Below, one piece after another: positions 24,702 to 36,319 of a DNA stretch of 64,000 nucleotides. The notes under the pieces are model-generated. The model was not told the DNA's origin, did not search any database, and was given only the letters and a program-made list of their open reading frames with translations. How positions within the stretch are numbered: position 1 is the first letter of the stretch; each line of letters opens with the position of its first letter. This DNA is from Spisula solida (Eukaryota > Mollusca > Bivalvia > Venerida > Mactridae). The translations under genes and the position numbers were made by a program. Where the stretch lies: positions 57,167,401 to 57,231,400 of the forward strand of contig OX365948.1 in NCBI GenBank assembly GCA_947247005.1, written 5' to 3'.

Positions 24702-26815
24702 TGTAATACATGTACTGATTTGCTTAATTTACATATAGTTTTGTAACTCGCCAGTAGGAACATGTGACTCACGTAATTACTTGTTAGATATGCATGCATG
24801 GTTGTCAATTCGTTCATTATTTAAACAAGCTTTAAGTCATTTGTGTTCATTTTCTAAATTCTTTAGCACGGTGGTTGGATTTTATCATTGCTCATTGTAT
24901 GGGATCAAACTGGATGTCGGTAAAATCAATGAATTCAATGGTTGCTTCCAATGATCAAACGTCATCAACACGACACAATCCCACATGTAGATCTATATCT
25001 GGAATAATTGTTTATAAGTTAAAGGAGGCACATCCGTAAATGTTCATGTCCTAAAATTGACATATGACTACGGTAAAGTTCCGCTTACAAGACCAGTAAA
25101 AAGCTATTCTTAATAGCGAATCGGTCTCAATTATGAATATCATAATGTTTTTGTTCTAGATTTAAGACTTTGACACCTTTCTCCTTGCACGAATCTGCAT
25201 TATTTCAAAATATTTGAAGGAACTGCTCGTGCATATTAGTGGCACTTTACTGTATGTAGTCGTTATTAGTTTATATTATCATGGAACAAATGCACAAGAT
25301 CAATGTGCAGCTAAAATTGCGCGAATAATTTATTCCAAGTTCATACTTTCGAACACACCAAAAACTCGCGAATACCGGTTAAAACGTATATTAAACATCA
25401 TGTGCACGTGCATAGTTTCGTACACACCAAAAATAGTCAGTTTATTAAAGCATTTAAAAAAAGCATTTGTCATTTAACATTCTCGTTCACCAGAGTATTC
25501 TTCGTCCAAAACATGGTAGTCTGGGAACTTGACTAACCACTGATGTATGAGGATGTCATTTAAATGACCCGAACTTTTTTATGAGAAGGGGTTTTCGCAT
25601 TTCCATAACAATTTATAAACTAGTAATGACTTTAAGATTAAATCGTAATCTTAATACTTGTAAAAATTCGGACTCATCTACTTTAAAATTCATGATGATT
25701 ATCTTAGGGTGACACATTTTGGCAGTCATAATTTAGATAACCATCTGTACTGAAGTGATAAGACTTCGGGTTGACGCATCTGTTCCTATCTGATGATCCA
25801 TCTATCACAACTGCTACTGTAAAATAATATTCGCGGGGAATAAATTTTCGCAAAGTTTCGCGGATGAATTAGATCGCGAAATTAAATCCCATCGAACAAT
25901 CGACCTGAAATTTGTAACAAGGGGTTTTTGTTGAATATCTTAAATCGACGAATTTAAGAAACAGCGAAATTATCATTTTTACCAATATCCTTAAATTTAA
26001 TACCCGCGAACATTTATGATTGTACATATTCTGCACTCATATAAATCAGACTGTGACCCGAATTTGTCATAATATCATTAGAATGGACATCGAATATGTC
26101 ATCAATGCGTTTGTTAAATGATCAAAGTACCGATCTATGTGTCAATCGACTGTTAGATTAAGATGTTCACTTGATATAGTTTGTATTTTTCTCTATAAAA
26201 TGTTCTCCGTTTTTGTCAATTGATAGCGAAGGGTGATTTGGTTCATTTACATTTTATTTAAAATAAGATTTTCTTCAGTTTCTATGCTAGATTTCGGATA
26301 ATGGGTCTTATGTTTGTAATTACATTTTAACAGTATTTGATTGTTGTGAAGAAAATTAAAACAGGTGTGCTATAAAACGTAGGCCTTGGTCACTCTGTGG
26401 CCAACGAGGTCCGTTCTAGTTGAGTTTTGGACATCGTAGACTCGTACGAGCATCGTATAGCTTACTTAACTGATCAGGAACTCGGGGAAACCGATGAGAA
26501 TATATAGATAGCATGAGGGAACGATGTTCGATCAATTTATTTTTTGGTCTGATAATTAAAATTGTAGTAATTTGAGTTACTAATTATAGTAATAACTAAC
26601 GTGTTGACATTTCCTGTCATTTCGCTTTCAACGAACAGATTACTTTTCGTAATTTTACGACAAAAATCGATGGATGAAATACTTAACAAAGAACGCTAAT
26701 ACGGAAATTGTGTATGATTGAACCGATTACATTTTAAACAGCCCTGATATTTAAGAAAAAATAATCGTTGGATAATTGCGTAAATCGAGTCTGTAATTAT
26801 AACTTAAAATTCAAT
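24702..26815. other. Gene-free stretch around a CGCGAA-type repeat
   Basis: A frame at 25214-25477 begins without ATG and overlaps CGCGAATA repeat words, so I do not call it a gene. Confidence 0.45.
25817..26024. mobile_element. CGCGAA-type palindromic repeat, copy 3
   Basis: Starts CTACTGTAAAATAATATTCG and carries GATCGCGAAATTAAATCCC and TACCCGCGAACATTTATGAT. Same word content as the other copies. Confidence 0.5.
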
Positions 26816-27719
26816 TTAAGGAGGTACGAGCTGCCTTGTGCGCATGCGCGAAATTTCAAAATCGTATTAGATAAGAACAAACATGAATTTTAGTTTCAAT
26901 GATCGCATATGAATGTTAATTAATGAAAATAAACATAATATTATCGCACAAATTAGATATTTTTAACTTTTTATTTTTTGCATGTATGAAAAAGTGGGTG
27001 GGGAACGGCAAAATTGTGAATAATATTGGTTCACAATAAGTCCCTACAATTGTTCAAATGCCCATGCTTATATATAATATGTAGTGCATGGTTTAGTTAT
27101 AAGAGGTAGCCACATTTTGAAATATTTTTAATAAAAATTTATTTCATTACAATATGCAAATTAGGTTAATTTTATGCAAATTTATTCATAATTAGTACCT
27201 TTTTATGCACAGCTCCCAAAAAAGGCTGGTGACCCCTATTTTTTATTTGACTAAACTGGTGTTCTATGTGATACTAAACTTAGGGCCAATTCTAAATCAT
27301 TTTCGATCGTTAGGTATTTTTTGACGTTCGTTTGAAATCGTTTGAAAATCACACTTTTTTGCAAGTGGGTGGGGTAACTATTTATCATGTTCAAATACTG
27401 TATATGTTCACCAGGCAGCTGGACTTGTGACTAATGTCAATAGGAATGACCACTGAACACACAAAATATCATGCATTGCTTAAAAGTGGTTTCATATAGT
27501 AATAATCTTAAAAAGAACATAATGGTGCCATAAATGCAGGAAATAGATAAAATGACCAAATTACAATGGTAGGTCATTAGAAAGCCATGTATATCGAAAA
27601 CGAGCCTGGTGACATATCATTTTTATGATTTCAATGTTGTTCTAGAAGACGGTTCTGTCATTTTAAGACGTTTCAAGGAAAATTCGATCGTTAGATTAAA
27701 GGCGCACGTACCTCCTTAA
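26816..27719. mobile_element. TTAA-flanked non-autonomous DNA element, 904 bp
   Basis: TTAAGGAGGTACG at the left end and CGTACCTCCTTAA at the right are inverted, with TTAA at both outer edges, the target-site type of piggyBac-like transposons. The inside has repeated AAGTGGGTGGGG words and no ORF of note. Confidence 0.62.
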
Positions 27720-29043
27720 GTGAAGAATTTTTCAGTTTTATTTTGTTAGTGAAATAGAGGATTTGTTTAGTTGGTGAGGAGTGTCACGTGTTGTCAACGA
27801 AATATAAGTTAAAAAGTGAAAGTACTTGTATTTAGCATTCCTAATTATTCATGGTGAATTTGGTCAATTATTATATTTTCATTTTTTGTCACTGTTAACG
27901 TGACATAAGTCCGCAATAAACTATATATAGCCTATTCTATACAAGAAAGGAATGATGCCTATTGTATGTATAGCTTTAATAATGTTTTGTTTATAACGTA
28001 TAATCAAAAGGTCGCCACTTGTTTGCAAACGAGCGTATCTGGCATGATTGCCTTTAAGAAATACCCGTTTAAAGACTCTGTACACACACAAACTGAAATA
28101 TGCGACCAATCAATATTAGTCTTATAACTTAAGACTTGTGAAAATAACTTGCCAACAATTTTTATTTGTGCCAACTGGCTCAAAATGGATTGCTACTTAT
28201 TTGGGATTACATTAAAACGCTGAATAGATTTATATAAATTTGATCGTTCGGACGTTATAGTTATGTTACGGATTAAAGTCATAATCAAGCTTAAGTTATA
28301 AGTTATAGCATTAATTCGACATAGTTGAATACATTAATTTGAAACTGGATAAATTAATTTTCAAACTGTAACAAAGTTCAAGTACTAACGGTCATACAAA
28401 GCGCGCTACAAATAAAAATTCTAGTTATTTTGGATAAAATTCGGGAACAGTTACATCAACAGTGAGTAGACAGTTTAGAATCTCTCTTTCATATCTCGAA
28501 CGTGACGTCACCACAGTGCATGTGATGTATTAATTAGTATAAATTGTAATTAAGGGAGTTGTATATAGTTATGCATGTTTAACATACTGACATAATGCGT
28601 CACCAGTCTGTCAAATGCTACAGTTTACAACGCACAGCGCACAGCGTACACCTCGCAGGCTTTTATACGCAATTTAAATACCTTAGTATATAATCTCTCT
28701 TTTCTTGTACATGTACATTCGTATTTGCATTTACTAGAATACATGTTTTACGTGTATATGGATATGCCAACGGATTTTACGCTGTAAGTGTTTGTTAAAA
28801 TGGACGCAGGCATTTTTGACTTTCATGCCTTGGTCACATTAACCCCACGAGCTCATTAAAAGCTCCGTACCTGTTGATGTAAGACAGCGTGTGGTCACCG
28901 TGCGGACATCGTTCGAGTTTAATTTGAATGTATGGTCGAACCAACGAGCATGGGAGGAACTCCATAAAATTTGTCTGCGATGCCCGTACGGATACCATAC
29001 GATTTCATCCTCTGATCGAGGACGTACAAGATGTGATCAGAGA
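27720..29043. other. AT-rich DNA, no gene seen
   Basis: Nothing beyond the partial GGACATCG-type repeat near 28880-29010. Confidence 0.45.
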
Positions 29044-29183
29044 TGGTATTCAATATTGATCTTACTGGACTTAAGGATAAGGATAGCCAATAAGACCCCA
29101 CCATATTAAACTCTTGGTCGGTAACAGGCGATATGATTGGCTATCCTTATTCTTAAATTAAATAAGATCAATATTGAATACCA
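29044..29183. mobile_element. 140-bp near-palindromic MITE, copy 3
   Basis: Same termini as copy 2 with the asymmetric centre reversed (AAACTCTTGGTCGGTAACAG), so it is inserted in the opposite orientation. Confidence 0.8.
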
Positions 29184-29480
29184 GCCCAGGCGCTACGATT
29201 GTACAGAAACCGTAAAGGATGCTAAGCTCGAGTCGTAAAACTCAACAAATACTTACTTGTGCTTCCACAAGCGGATGACATGAATGCAGGCAATGTCATG
29301 TCGAAAGAAAATAACATCATGTCTTGCTATAGTATTTAATGAAAACATCAATTTCTCAACAACATTCTCAGACGGACTGCGTGTAAAGAATATAAAATCT
29401 AATATAAAACACCTAAGCTGTCTTACTATTGTACATTTGTATTAATGAAAGCATTCACATTTTAGTTTTGTATAATGTTA

Positions 29481-29742
29481 TAACATCATTTTCACACTAG
29501 ATTGAAATACGTGTTTTAACATTTTACCATTGTAAGAACTTCAGAACTGTATGAACGTTTTGAACAATGTAGTAACATCATTTTTACACTAGATTGAAAT
29601 ACGTGTTTTAACATTTTACCATTGTAAGAACTTCAGAACTGTATGAACGTTTTGAACAATGTAGTAACATCATTTTCACACTAGATTGAAATACGTGTTT
29701 TAACATACTAACATTGTAAGAATTTCAAAACTGTGGTGGGAT
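29481..29742. repeat. 92-bp tandem triplication
   Basis: Three copies of a 92-bp unit (TAACATCATTTTCACACTAG, GAAATACGTGTTTTAACAT, CAGAACTGTATGAACG). The first two are nearly identical and the third diverges at its end. Confidence 0.9.
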
Positions 29743-30734
29743 TTTGTAGTCCGTGTTGAAGACAGCCTTACAAAAACTAAAACTGTGATCGAAAACCATG
29801 GTCGGTATCTCATGGTGTATTTACATAGATTTATTTCAAGCCTGATTGACAAGCATGTCAAGAGAAACAAGCTTTGTCCTGCCGGTGTGATTCAAGATGT
29901 GATAAATTACTATTTGACAGACATTATCATGAGCTTTATATGTTTCCTAAATACCTACTCCATACTGGGTCGAGTCAATATTTAAACTTGATCAATATTA
30001 TCAAATGAAGACCAAGGACTGAGCTATGCTCGTTGTTACAATTTTACTTCCGAACTAGTGTAGTTTGTACTTTTATCTATTGTACAAAAATTGTGAAAGA
30101 TAAATATTTCTCACCTTCGATCAAATATTTTTCTATGGTTTTTAACCTATTTTCAGTTTAGTTTAGTTTAATTGATGTTTAATGGCGATCTAACCTGTGT
30201 TTAAACGCTTGGCTTGAATTGTGTGTTTTTACATTACATATGTTTACTATTTAACCAGTCACTATGTCCGGCTATGAAAATAGGGACCCCCCGAGGCATG
30301 AGATTCAAACTCACTACCTAACCATAGGTCAAAAATGATTTTTTGTTCAAACACAGACTGTATTTACAGCAGGGGATTTGTGTTTGTATTACATCTCGAA
30401 CGTCTTCATGATATTACACGCTTACGAAAACATACCACCGCGGTTAATTACGGTTATAAAAATTTAGGCAAGTTATCAGCTAAAGCTAAAGTATGTTAAT
30501 ATAAGACCGAGGAGCTTGTTAACATCTCCGTACTACAAAACTTCTTTCAACCGCTTTTTCAAAAACACCTTATGTTAGAACTTCTGTGGCAATAGTTGCG
30601 GCATTTATTCCACAAGTGGAGAAGCTGTCTGTCGCTTGTGGAAAAGCACGTTAGCGCTGATTGGTTAGTTAATCAAACAAGCATTTAGCTCAACAGAACA
30701 CCGTGGCATATAACCATGAGTTTATGATAACAAA
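29743..30734. other. AT-rich DNA, no gene seen
   Basis: A 66-codon frame at 29785-29985 has no domain, splice or context support. Confidence 0.45.
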
Positions 30735-31228
30735 AACTCAAAAACGCAAAACGAACGAGTTGCTTTAAAACTCACAAGTGCTAAACGAACGAATTGCTTT
30801 AAAAACTCAAAAACGAGTTGCTTTAAAAAAAACTCAAAAACGCTAAACGAACGAGTCGCTTTAATACTAAATAACGCCAAACGAACGAGTCGCTTTAAAA
30901 ACTCAAAAACGCTAAACGAACGAGTTGCTTTTAAAAAACTCAAAAACGCTAAACGAACGAGTTGCTTTTTAAAACCTCAAAAACGCTAAACGAACGAGTC
31001 GCTTTAAAAAAACTCAAAAACGCTAAACGAACGAGTCGCTTTAAAAAAACTCAAAAACGCTAAACGAACGAGTCGCTTTTTAAAACCTCAAAAACGCTAA
31101 ACGAACGAGTCGCTTTAAAATAACTCAAAAACGCTAAACGAACGAGTTGCTTTTTAAAACCTCAAAAACGCTAAACGAACGAGTCGCTTTAAAAAAACTC
31201 AAAAACGCTAAACGAACGAGTCGCTTTA
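30735..31228. repeat. 38-40-bp minisatellite upstream of the XKR gene
   Basis: About 12-13 copies of a unit centred on AAAAACGCTAAACGAACGAG followed by TYGCTTTAAA. It ends about 555 bases before the XKR start codon. Confidence 0.92.
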
Positions 31229-31783
31229 AATCAATTTAAGTAACTAAACCATGCTGCCCCTGTGTATTAAGTTCTATTTAATAGGTCACAGGTTTATCAG
31301 CGAACGTGGCCCCAAATCAATAGAAGAATGTTCATAAAATGCGAAGGTAAAAAATCAAATATATCTATACATAGCGTTACATAGGAAAATAGCAATCGTG
31401 ACCTATGTGATCTACGCGAGATAAGTTTATCTTTGTTTGTGAAATACGACAAATTCATTTAGTTTGCATTGTTGGTCTAGATTTCTATATCTTGAGTATT
31501 CTTATAGCTTGTCAACGGGACGGCATGGGGTAAGAATGCATGACTCGTTTGTAGTGCAATTTATTAAGTGATTGAATATTGGATCCGTATGATGACTATG
31601 TTAGCGATGTTGACGGGCCTCAGCGGCCTAGGGCACTTAACGACCCAGCTGATGACTTAAACTTTTCCGGAATATCTAGTAATTCTCATTCGTTTTATAA
31701 TTTCAGATTTTCGACGAAGTTTCAATATGGTAAAGTTGAGCAAGAATTGTGTGATAATCTGAGAAGATATTTTTTGAAGAAAG
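31229..31783 (+). promoter_or_regulatory. 5' flank of the XKR gene
   Basis: This stretch lies between a 38-40-bp minisatellite and the XKR start codon and must hold the 5' UTR, or the last 5' UTR exon, and perhaps the promoter. I see no clean TATA box with a matching initiator. Another reading frame is open from about 31576 into the XKR start region. It has no ATG and encodes an acidic stretch starting DPYDDYVSDVDG; see the findings. Confidence 0.35.
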
Positions 31784-34276
31784 ATGGCGGCGAATTATTC
31801 ACTACGTTTCGGATTACTTTTGACGATATCGGCGGTACTATACGTTGGAACTATAGTAGTGAATATTGTGTTTATGACGTCAGCAACGCTGCATGGTGAC
31901 CTCAAAGGATGGTTTCTACCCTGCATCGGATTACTTCTGCTACCATCGGTGATTTTGCAGCTGATTTCAGCGGTTATGTTACTGTTGGAGAAAGGGGACA
32001 CGCTTTCCGTGACGTCATCAGTTGCTATTGCTGTGTTACATATATTTCAACTCGGGTTTCTATGGAGACACGTGACTTTATTTCGTGAAATTGAACCAAA
32101 CGGTCGAACACGTGGACAAACTGATCTGAAATATCTGCAGATCATATTCGCGTTCTCAACATCTATACCTCTCACGTGCATACAGACATTTATTCTTTTC
32201 CATCATCGTCATATTGACCCAATACTTGTTCTAGCTCTCATAGTAACTTACGTCACTTCCTGTTGGTACCTCGCCTCCTTTAGGAAGAGTGCGCGGGATG
32301 AGGATTTAAACTCATTGGCCAGAATACTGCCTGGCAAAATATGCCGGTTATTGTGGCGAGGTGGGGAGCTCGCGTCTAGGTTGATTTCGTTAGTTGTGTT
32401 TACTTCTGTGTATTACTATTGGATATTTCTCATAATTGGATTACACGGACTTACAATGCTTGTGTGTCTATGTACCTCGGTTCTTGGAATGTTCGAAAAA
32501 CCGGGTGGATCGAAATCGTACAAAGTTCTGACTGGCCTACTTCTAGCATATATGTACTCATTCTGTTTCGTTAACCTCAGTTCTGACAATACTGTGTTCA
32601 GATATTCCATTTATTACGTCATCATGTTCTTGGAAAACGGAGTACTAACGTTAGTCTGGTTCATCCATACCGACCAGACGTCAACGTTTGTTCCAAAAAC
32701 GATCCTAGTAATAGTTTCGGCTTGTGCATTCTTTATTGGGATCATTAGTCTCATTTTATACTACAATTGTTTCCACACTGTCGCATTGTTCGATCCAGAA
32801 AAGGAACACATCTACGAATCCGAAGTTTGCATAAATTGTAAACTAAGTGTATGTTCGAAACATCGTATTAAACTCCAGCGACCATTCAGTGCTGGTTGGA
32901 TTTCGCAATACCAGAAAGCGACCTCTAGTGGTCAATATTATCGCAATATCTTACACGACACATTTCTTGACTCTGATGGTGATACTACGGCAGCTGAGCT
33001 TCTTAATTCTTCTGGTGAACATTGGCAAATCAGAGATACTGATTTAGACAGTATTAGTACTAGTGAAAAGAAACAATACACGAGCGTTCAAGCGTCTGGT
33101 ACATACACTCATAAGCGTTTCTTTGACTCTGATTCAAGCATCGCAAAGATGTCGGACACGGATTCTATCGCTAGTGGAAGTGGGGTGTACGATGAAGATT
33201 GGAGGAAGAAATCGGACACGATAATGTCACAGTTGTCAGCCATGGATGCATTAAGCTTAGTCAGTAGTAATACTAGACTACTGACGGATAGCTGGGATAA
33301 TTTAATTCAGGAAAGCAAGGAACACGTCGATAACCAAAAACAACCGAAACAGATTGATATTCTTAATTCCCTTATACGGAAAGATTTAGATACCAGTTTC
33401 TTTTCTGATGGCTACATAACGGATCATACACTCGATAGTTATCAACTTCCGGTTACCGTTCTGGCTAAAAAGCGTCTGAATGATAAAAAACGCAGAGCGG
33501 AACCAGCTTATTCAACAGCTTCCGATTCCACTGACTGTACAATATGCGCGTTTATGAGACAAAACCAGTCGAGCCCGGAACCATCCAGACGAAGTTTTGA
33601 AATTTATGACCAGTTTCCGGAAGATTCACATTTAAGAATGATTAAGAAGAAAAAACGTGATTACATTTCAGCGAAAAGAGCAAACAGACACCGAAGAACG
33701 TCTAAAAAGCCACAAGAGCAAATACCAACCCATCGAACAAATCTCCATAAGTATGAGAAATCAGCATCTTGTCAGCGTAGAAGGGATTTAATCAGAATAA
33801 GTGACAGTACATCAAAGACAAATCCTAACAATTATCTTGTGCCATATTCTAAACGTCCAACATCTCGCAAACAATCGGATTATCAATCGTCTGGAGTAGA
33901 TACCTCGATTGACGAATATTGTACGGTTCAGAAACGAACGCTCAAAAGTTCAAAAATACCGCATATTGCTTACAATAAGCCGCACATTACAGCGCCTTTA
34001 AGTGATTCTGGTGATTCGGCATTTCCACGGAATACACCGGTTAGTGACGTCAATGATAGTTTTAGTAAACCGAGTGATGACGATATGTTGTATTCAAAAG
34101 TGATTCGTAAACAAAATAATAAAACAATGCATACGAAATCAGTTCCGGCCCGAGGTACGCCGATATCAGGTTCGAGTGATTCCGCTGGTGCCCGGAATAC
34201 TTCGTTAACTGCTTACTTAGCTACTGCCGAGGAAAACGACGGTACCAGCGAATCTTCTTGTGAAATGATAATATAA
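31784..34276 (+). CDS. XK-related (XKR) family membrane protein, intronless CDS, long cytoplasmic tail
   Basis: An 830-residue protein. XKR proteins are polytopic plasma-membrane proteins, and several vertebrate members (XKR4/8/9) are caspase-activated phospholipid scramblases. Hydrophobic segments lie at about residues 8-30, 43-68, 77-95, 117-140, 145-163, 200-230, 247-265, 275-294 and 303-328. Family-like stretches are LKYLQIIF followed by a hydrophobic helix (about 115-140), WRGGELASRLISLVVF (191-206), a long helix containing GLHGLTML (about 219-226) and IMFLENGVLTLVWF (about 280-293). The tail (about 330-830) is much longer than in typical vertebrate members. It is rich in Ser and Asp, has a basic cluster near 619-643 and two related copies of an SDS-x-RNT stretch near the C-terminus. 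Just after the last helix, C349-C352-C357-H360 resembles a small metal site. The start is the first ATG after an in-frame TGA at 31775 and has a strong context (AAGATGG). The family call is firm. Scramblase activity and ortholog group are not shown by the sequence. Confidence 0.88.
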   Translation: MAANYSLRFGLLLTISAVLYVGTIVVNIVFMTSATLHGDLKGWFLPCIGLLLLPSVILQLISAVMLLLEKGDTLSVTSSVAIAVLHIFQLGFLWRHVTLFREIEPNGRTRGQTDLKYLQIIFAFSTSIPLTCIQTFILFHHRHIDPILVLALIVTYVTSCWYLASFRKSARDEDLNSLARILPGKICRLLWRGGELASRLISLVVFTSVYYYWIFLIIGLHGLTMLVCLCTSVLGMFEKPGGSKSYKVLTGLLLAYMYSFCFVNLSSDNTVFRYSIYYVIMFLENGVLTLVWFIHTDQTSTFVPKTILVIVSACAFFIGIISLILYYNCFHTVALFDPEKEHIYESEVCINCKLSVCSKHRIKLQRPFSAGWISQYQKATSSGQYYRNILHDTFLDSDGDTTAAELLNSSGEHWQIRDTDLDSISTSEKKQYTSVQASGTYTHKRFFDSDSSIAKMSDTDSIASGSGVYDEDWRKKSDTIMSQLSAMDALSLVSSNTRLLTDSWDNLIQESKEHVDNQKQPKQIDILNSLIRKDLDTSFFSDGYITDHTLDSYQLPVTVLAKKRLNDKKRRAEPAYSTASDSTDCTICAFMRQNQSSPEPSRRSFEIYDQFPEDSHLRMIKKKKRDYISAKRANRHRRTSKKPQEQIPTHRTNLHKYEKSASCQRRRDLIRISDSTSKTNPNNYLVPYSKRPTSRKQSDYQSSGVDTSIDEYCTVQKRTLKSSKIPHIAYNKPHITAPLSDSGDSAFPRNTPVSDVNDSFSKPSDDDMLYSKVIRKQNNKTMHTKSVPARGTPISGSSDSAGARNTSLTAYLATAEENDGTSESSCEMII

Positions 34277-34745
34277 TTTTAGTAAACGTGTTGAAATGTT
34301 TAAAGTGCTACTACATGTATTGTAATGTTATGTTTCATTTATTTGTTATTTTATAACCGAGTCATGTCCGCTGTGGTATTGCCTGGCTTCATAAAACTGG
34401 GACTCCTAACCTATGCTCCTTCAAGATTGACAAGTCTCAGTTTAATGTTGTTTACCATTTTTTTTAAATTTTGTATAATTTTATGAAACAACTGTTATTT
34501 CCAGCAATCAAATATACAAAAATCATTTTAAGAAAATATGACCACTCAGTAAGAAATCTGAGAATCAAAATATGGCTATCTAGAATGTTTAGGGGGTCAA
34601 TGGGTCACTCCAAGGGTCACATTGAGATAAAACTACAACTTTTAAAAAATGTACAATACATTGTATTGGTTTAAATATTACGTCTTATCACCACTTATAC
34701 CTTAATTTTCGATCGCATTCTACCTCAATTAGATCTAGTTCTCAA

Positions 34746-34751
34746 AATAAA
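34746..34751 (+). promoter_or_regulatory. Candidate polyadenylation signal (AATAAA) for the XKR gene
   Basis: A canonical AATAAA lies about 470 bases after the XKR stop codon, a plausible 3' UTR length. AT-rich DNA produces this hexamer often by chance, so the assignment rests on position only. Confidence 0.4.
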
Positions 34752-34762
34752 TACATGACAAA

Positions 34763-34845
34763 CCATGACCACGTGACCAAGGGACCATGTGTCAAGGGAC
34801 CACGTGACCAAGGGACTACTTGACTAAGGGACCACTTGACCATTC
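34763..34845. repeat. Short tandem repeat, 17-19 bp units
   Basis: CCACGTGACCAAGGGA and variants (CATGTGTCAAGGGA, CTACTTGACTAAGGGA) recur about five times. Confidence 0.75.
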
Positions 34846-35578
34846 TGTTATTTGAGTTTTCTGTTGTTTTTCCTTTGTCTTACATGTAGACATTATTGTG
34901 TTTCTTGTGTCAGTATGATAGTTCTATAATATACGGGTAACGACACATGTACATGTTATGTCACTAGAAACTTGTTTGTTGTCTGGAAAGAAGTTCGAGA
35001 TTTGTGGTCCGTTGCTGAAGAAAAGCGCTTCGTAACACTTTCTGAGGGAGGTGATACTTGCCTTTTATGTATAATTCAATTGAAGGTAACCCAGCAGAGA
35101 GCTACGAACATCCGGAAAACTAGTACGTCGCGCTTTCCAAAATAGGTAACTCATCCCCGTTTTGTATACATATACTTATATAGTCCAGTTTGGATAGGAA
35201 TAGAGTGACGCAGTTGTCAAGTCCATTATTACGGTGTAAAACCAATTAAAGGCTAATCCAGACGTGTTCAATAGTAAAATACTATATTCGTTTTACCTGT
35301 TCAGACAATGGCTGTAATATTTTGTGGACACATAAACGACTACGTCACTCATACAATATCCTAACTGGGCTGTACGTGAGGGTATCAATCCATGAAATAA
35401 AGTGACACGTAGCGCTTTCAGTGTTCTGTGAAGAGCTCATTGTTCACATCGCTCATGGTCCAAGGTGTTCCGGGCTGTTTAATGCAATGCGTATTGTTAC
35501 CGGATATAACTGTGGTTTACTATTTGTTTAGAATAAACTAAATGACTTATAAATATAACATGTATTCTTTGTTCTGTT

Positions 35579-35973
35579 TTAAAGCCACATTAGGCCTTAA
35601 ACGGCTATTTTCAAAAAGCAATAACTTGGTAACCTATTTGGTTATAAGAGCCATGTATTTTGAGCACTTAAGTTGACCCCCAAAGGTGGAAAACACAATA
35701 AGATGGAAGAAAACGAAATACAACCTCCAGTAGGTTTATTTTGTAAACAAAAAATGCACATTTTATAATTTAAGGGAAGCAACTCTTGCAAAATTAGTAT
35801 TTTATCATCCATACATTTTACTAAATGTGCTTTTGGCATACTATTTCGACAGATACATTTAACATTCTGTCGTCAATTATTGGTCATTTGTGAAAATATC
35901 CTTATTCCTTGTAATACGTCTATTTACTGGATGATCCGGAAAAAAGGTCTTGGGATAGTTAATGTGACTTTAA
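35579..35973. mobile_element. TTAA-flanked MITE family A, copy 1
   Basis: Begins TTAAAGCCACATTAGGCCTT and ends AATGTGACTTTAA, with terminal inverted repeats around AGTCACATTA and TTAA at each edge. The body (TGAGCACTTAAGTTGA, GGAAGCAACTCTTGCAAAAT, TACTGGATGAT) is shared with the copies at 41151, 41829 and 54558. Confidence 0.78.
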
Positions 35974-36319
35974 TGTACATTTCATCCTTCTTTATCATTT
36001 TGGACGGTATGTCACTTTCAGGCTGCCATAGATAACATCATAAGTTGTCCTGATTAGGATATGACACTCCAGAGATACACATGCACCACACACTTAAAAA
36101 TCACGCAACCAAAGTCTTGCAAAGGTACTTAGGATCCTTTAAAAATGTAAGTTTTCACACAGATCTATTACTATTTCAACGCAGACTGTACGGTAGCGAT
36201 CACCTAACAATGCGAGGAACGAACTCTTTAGACCTCTCAATCATCGCAACAAACGCCAAAATGTTGCGCAAATAAGCAAATACTAGCACACTACCTCACA
36301 CCAGTTATGGGGTTGTTAT

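Noticed and set aside
25214..25477. Frame with a signal-peptide-like start (KELLVHISGTLLYVVV)
   Set aside because: Begins at a non-ATG codon and runs into CGCGAATA repeat sequence. No splice acceptor supports it.
35642..35839. - strand frame with LVKCMDDKILILQELLP, also seen at 41937-42215 on +
   Set aside because: The shared peptide is just the TTAA-flanked MITE read in one frame. Copies are short, have differing ends and no known domain.
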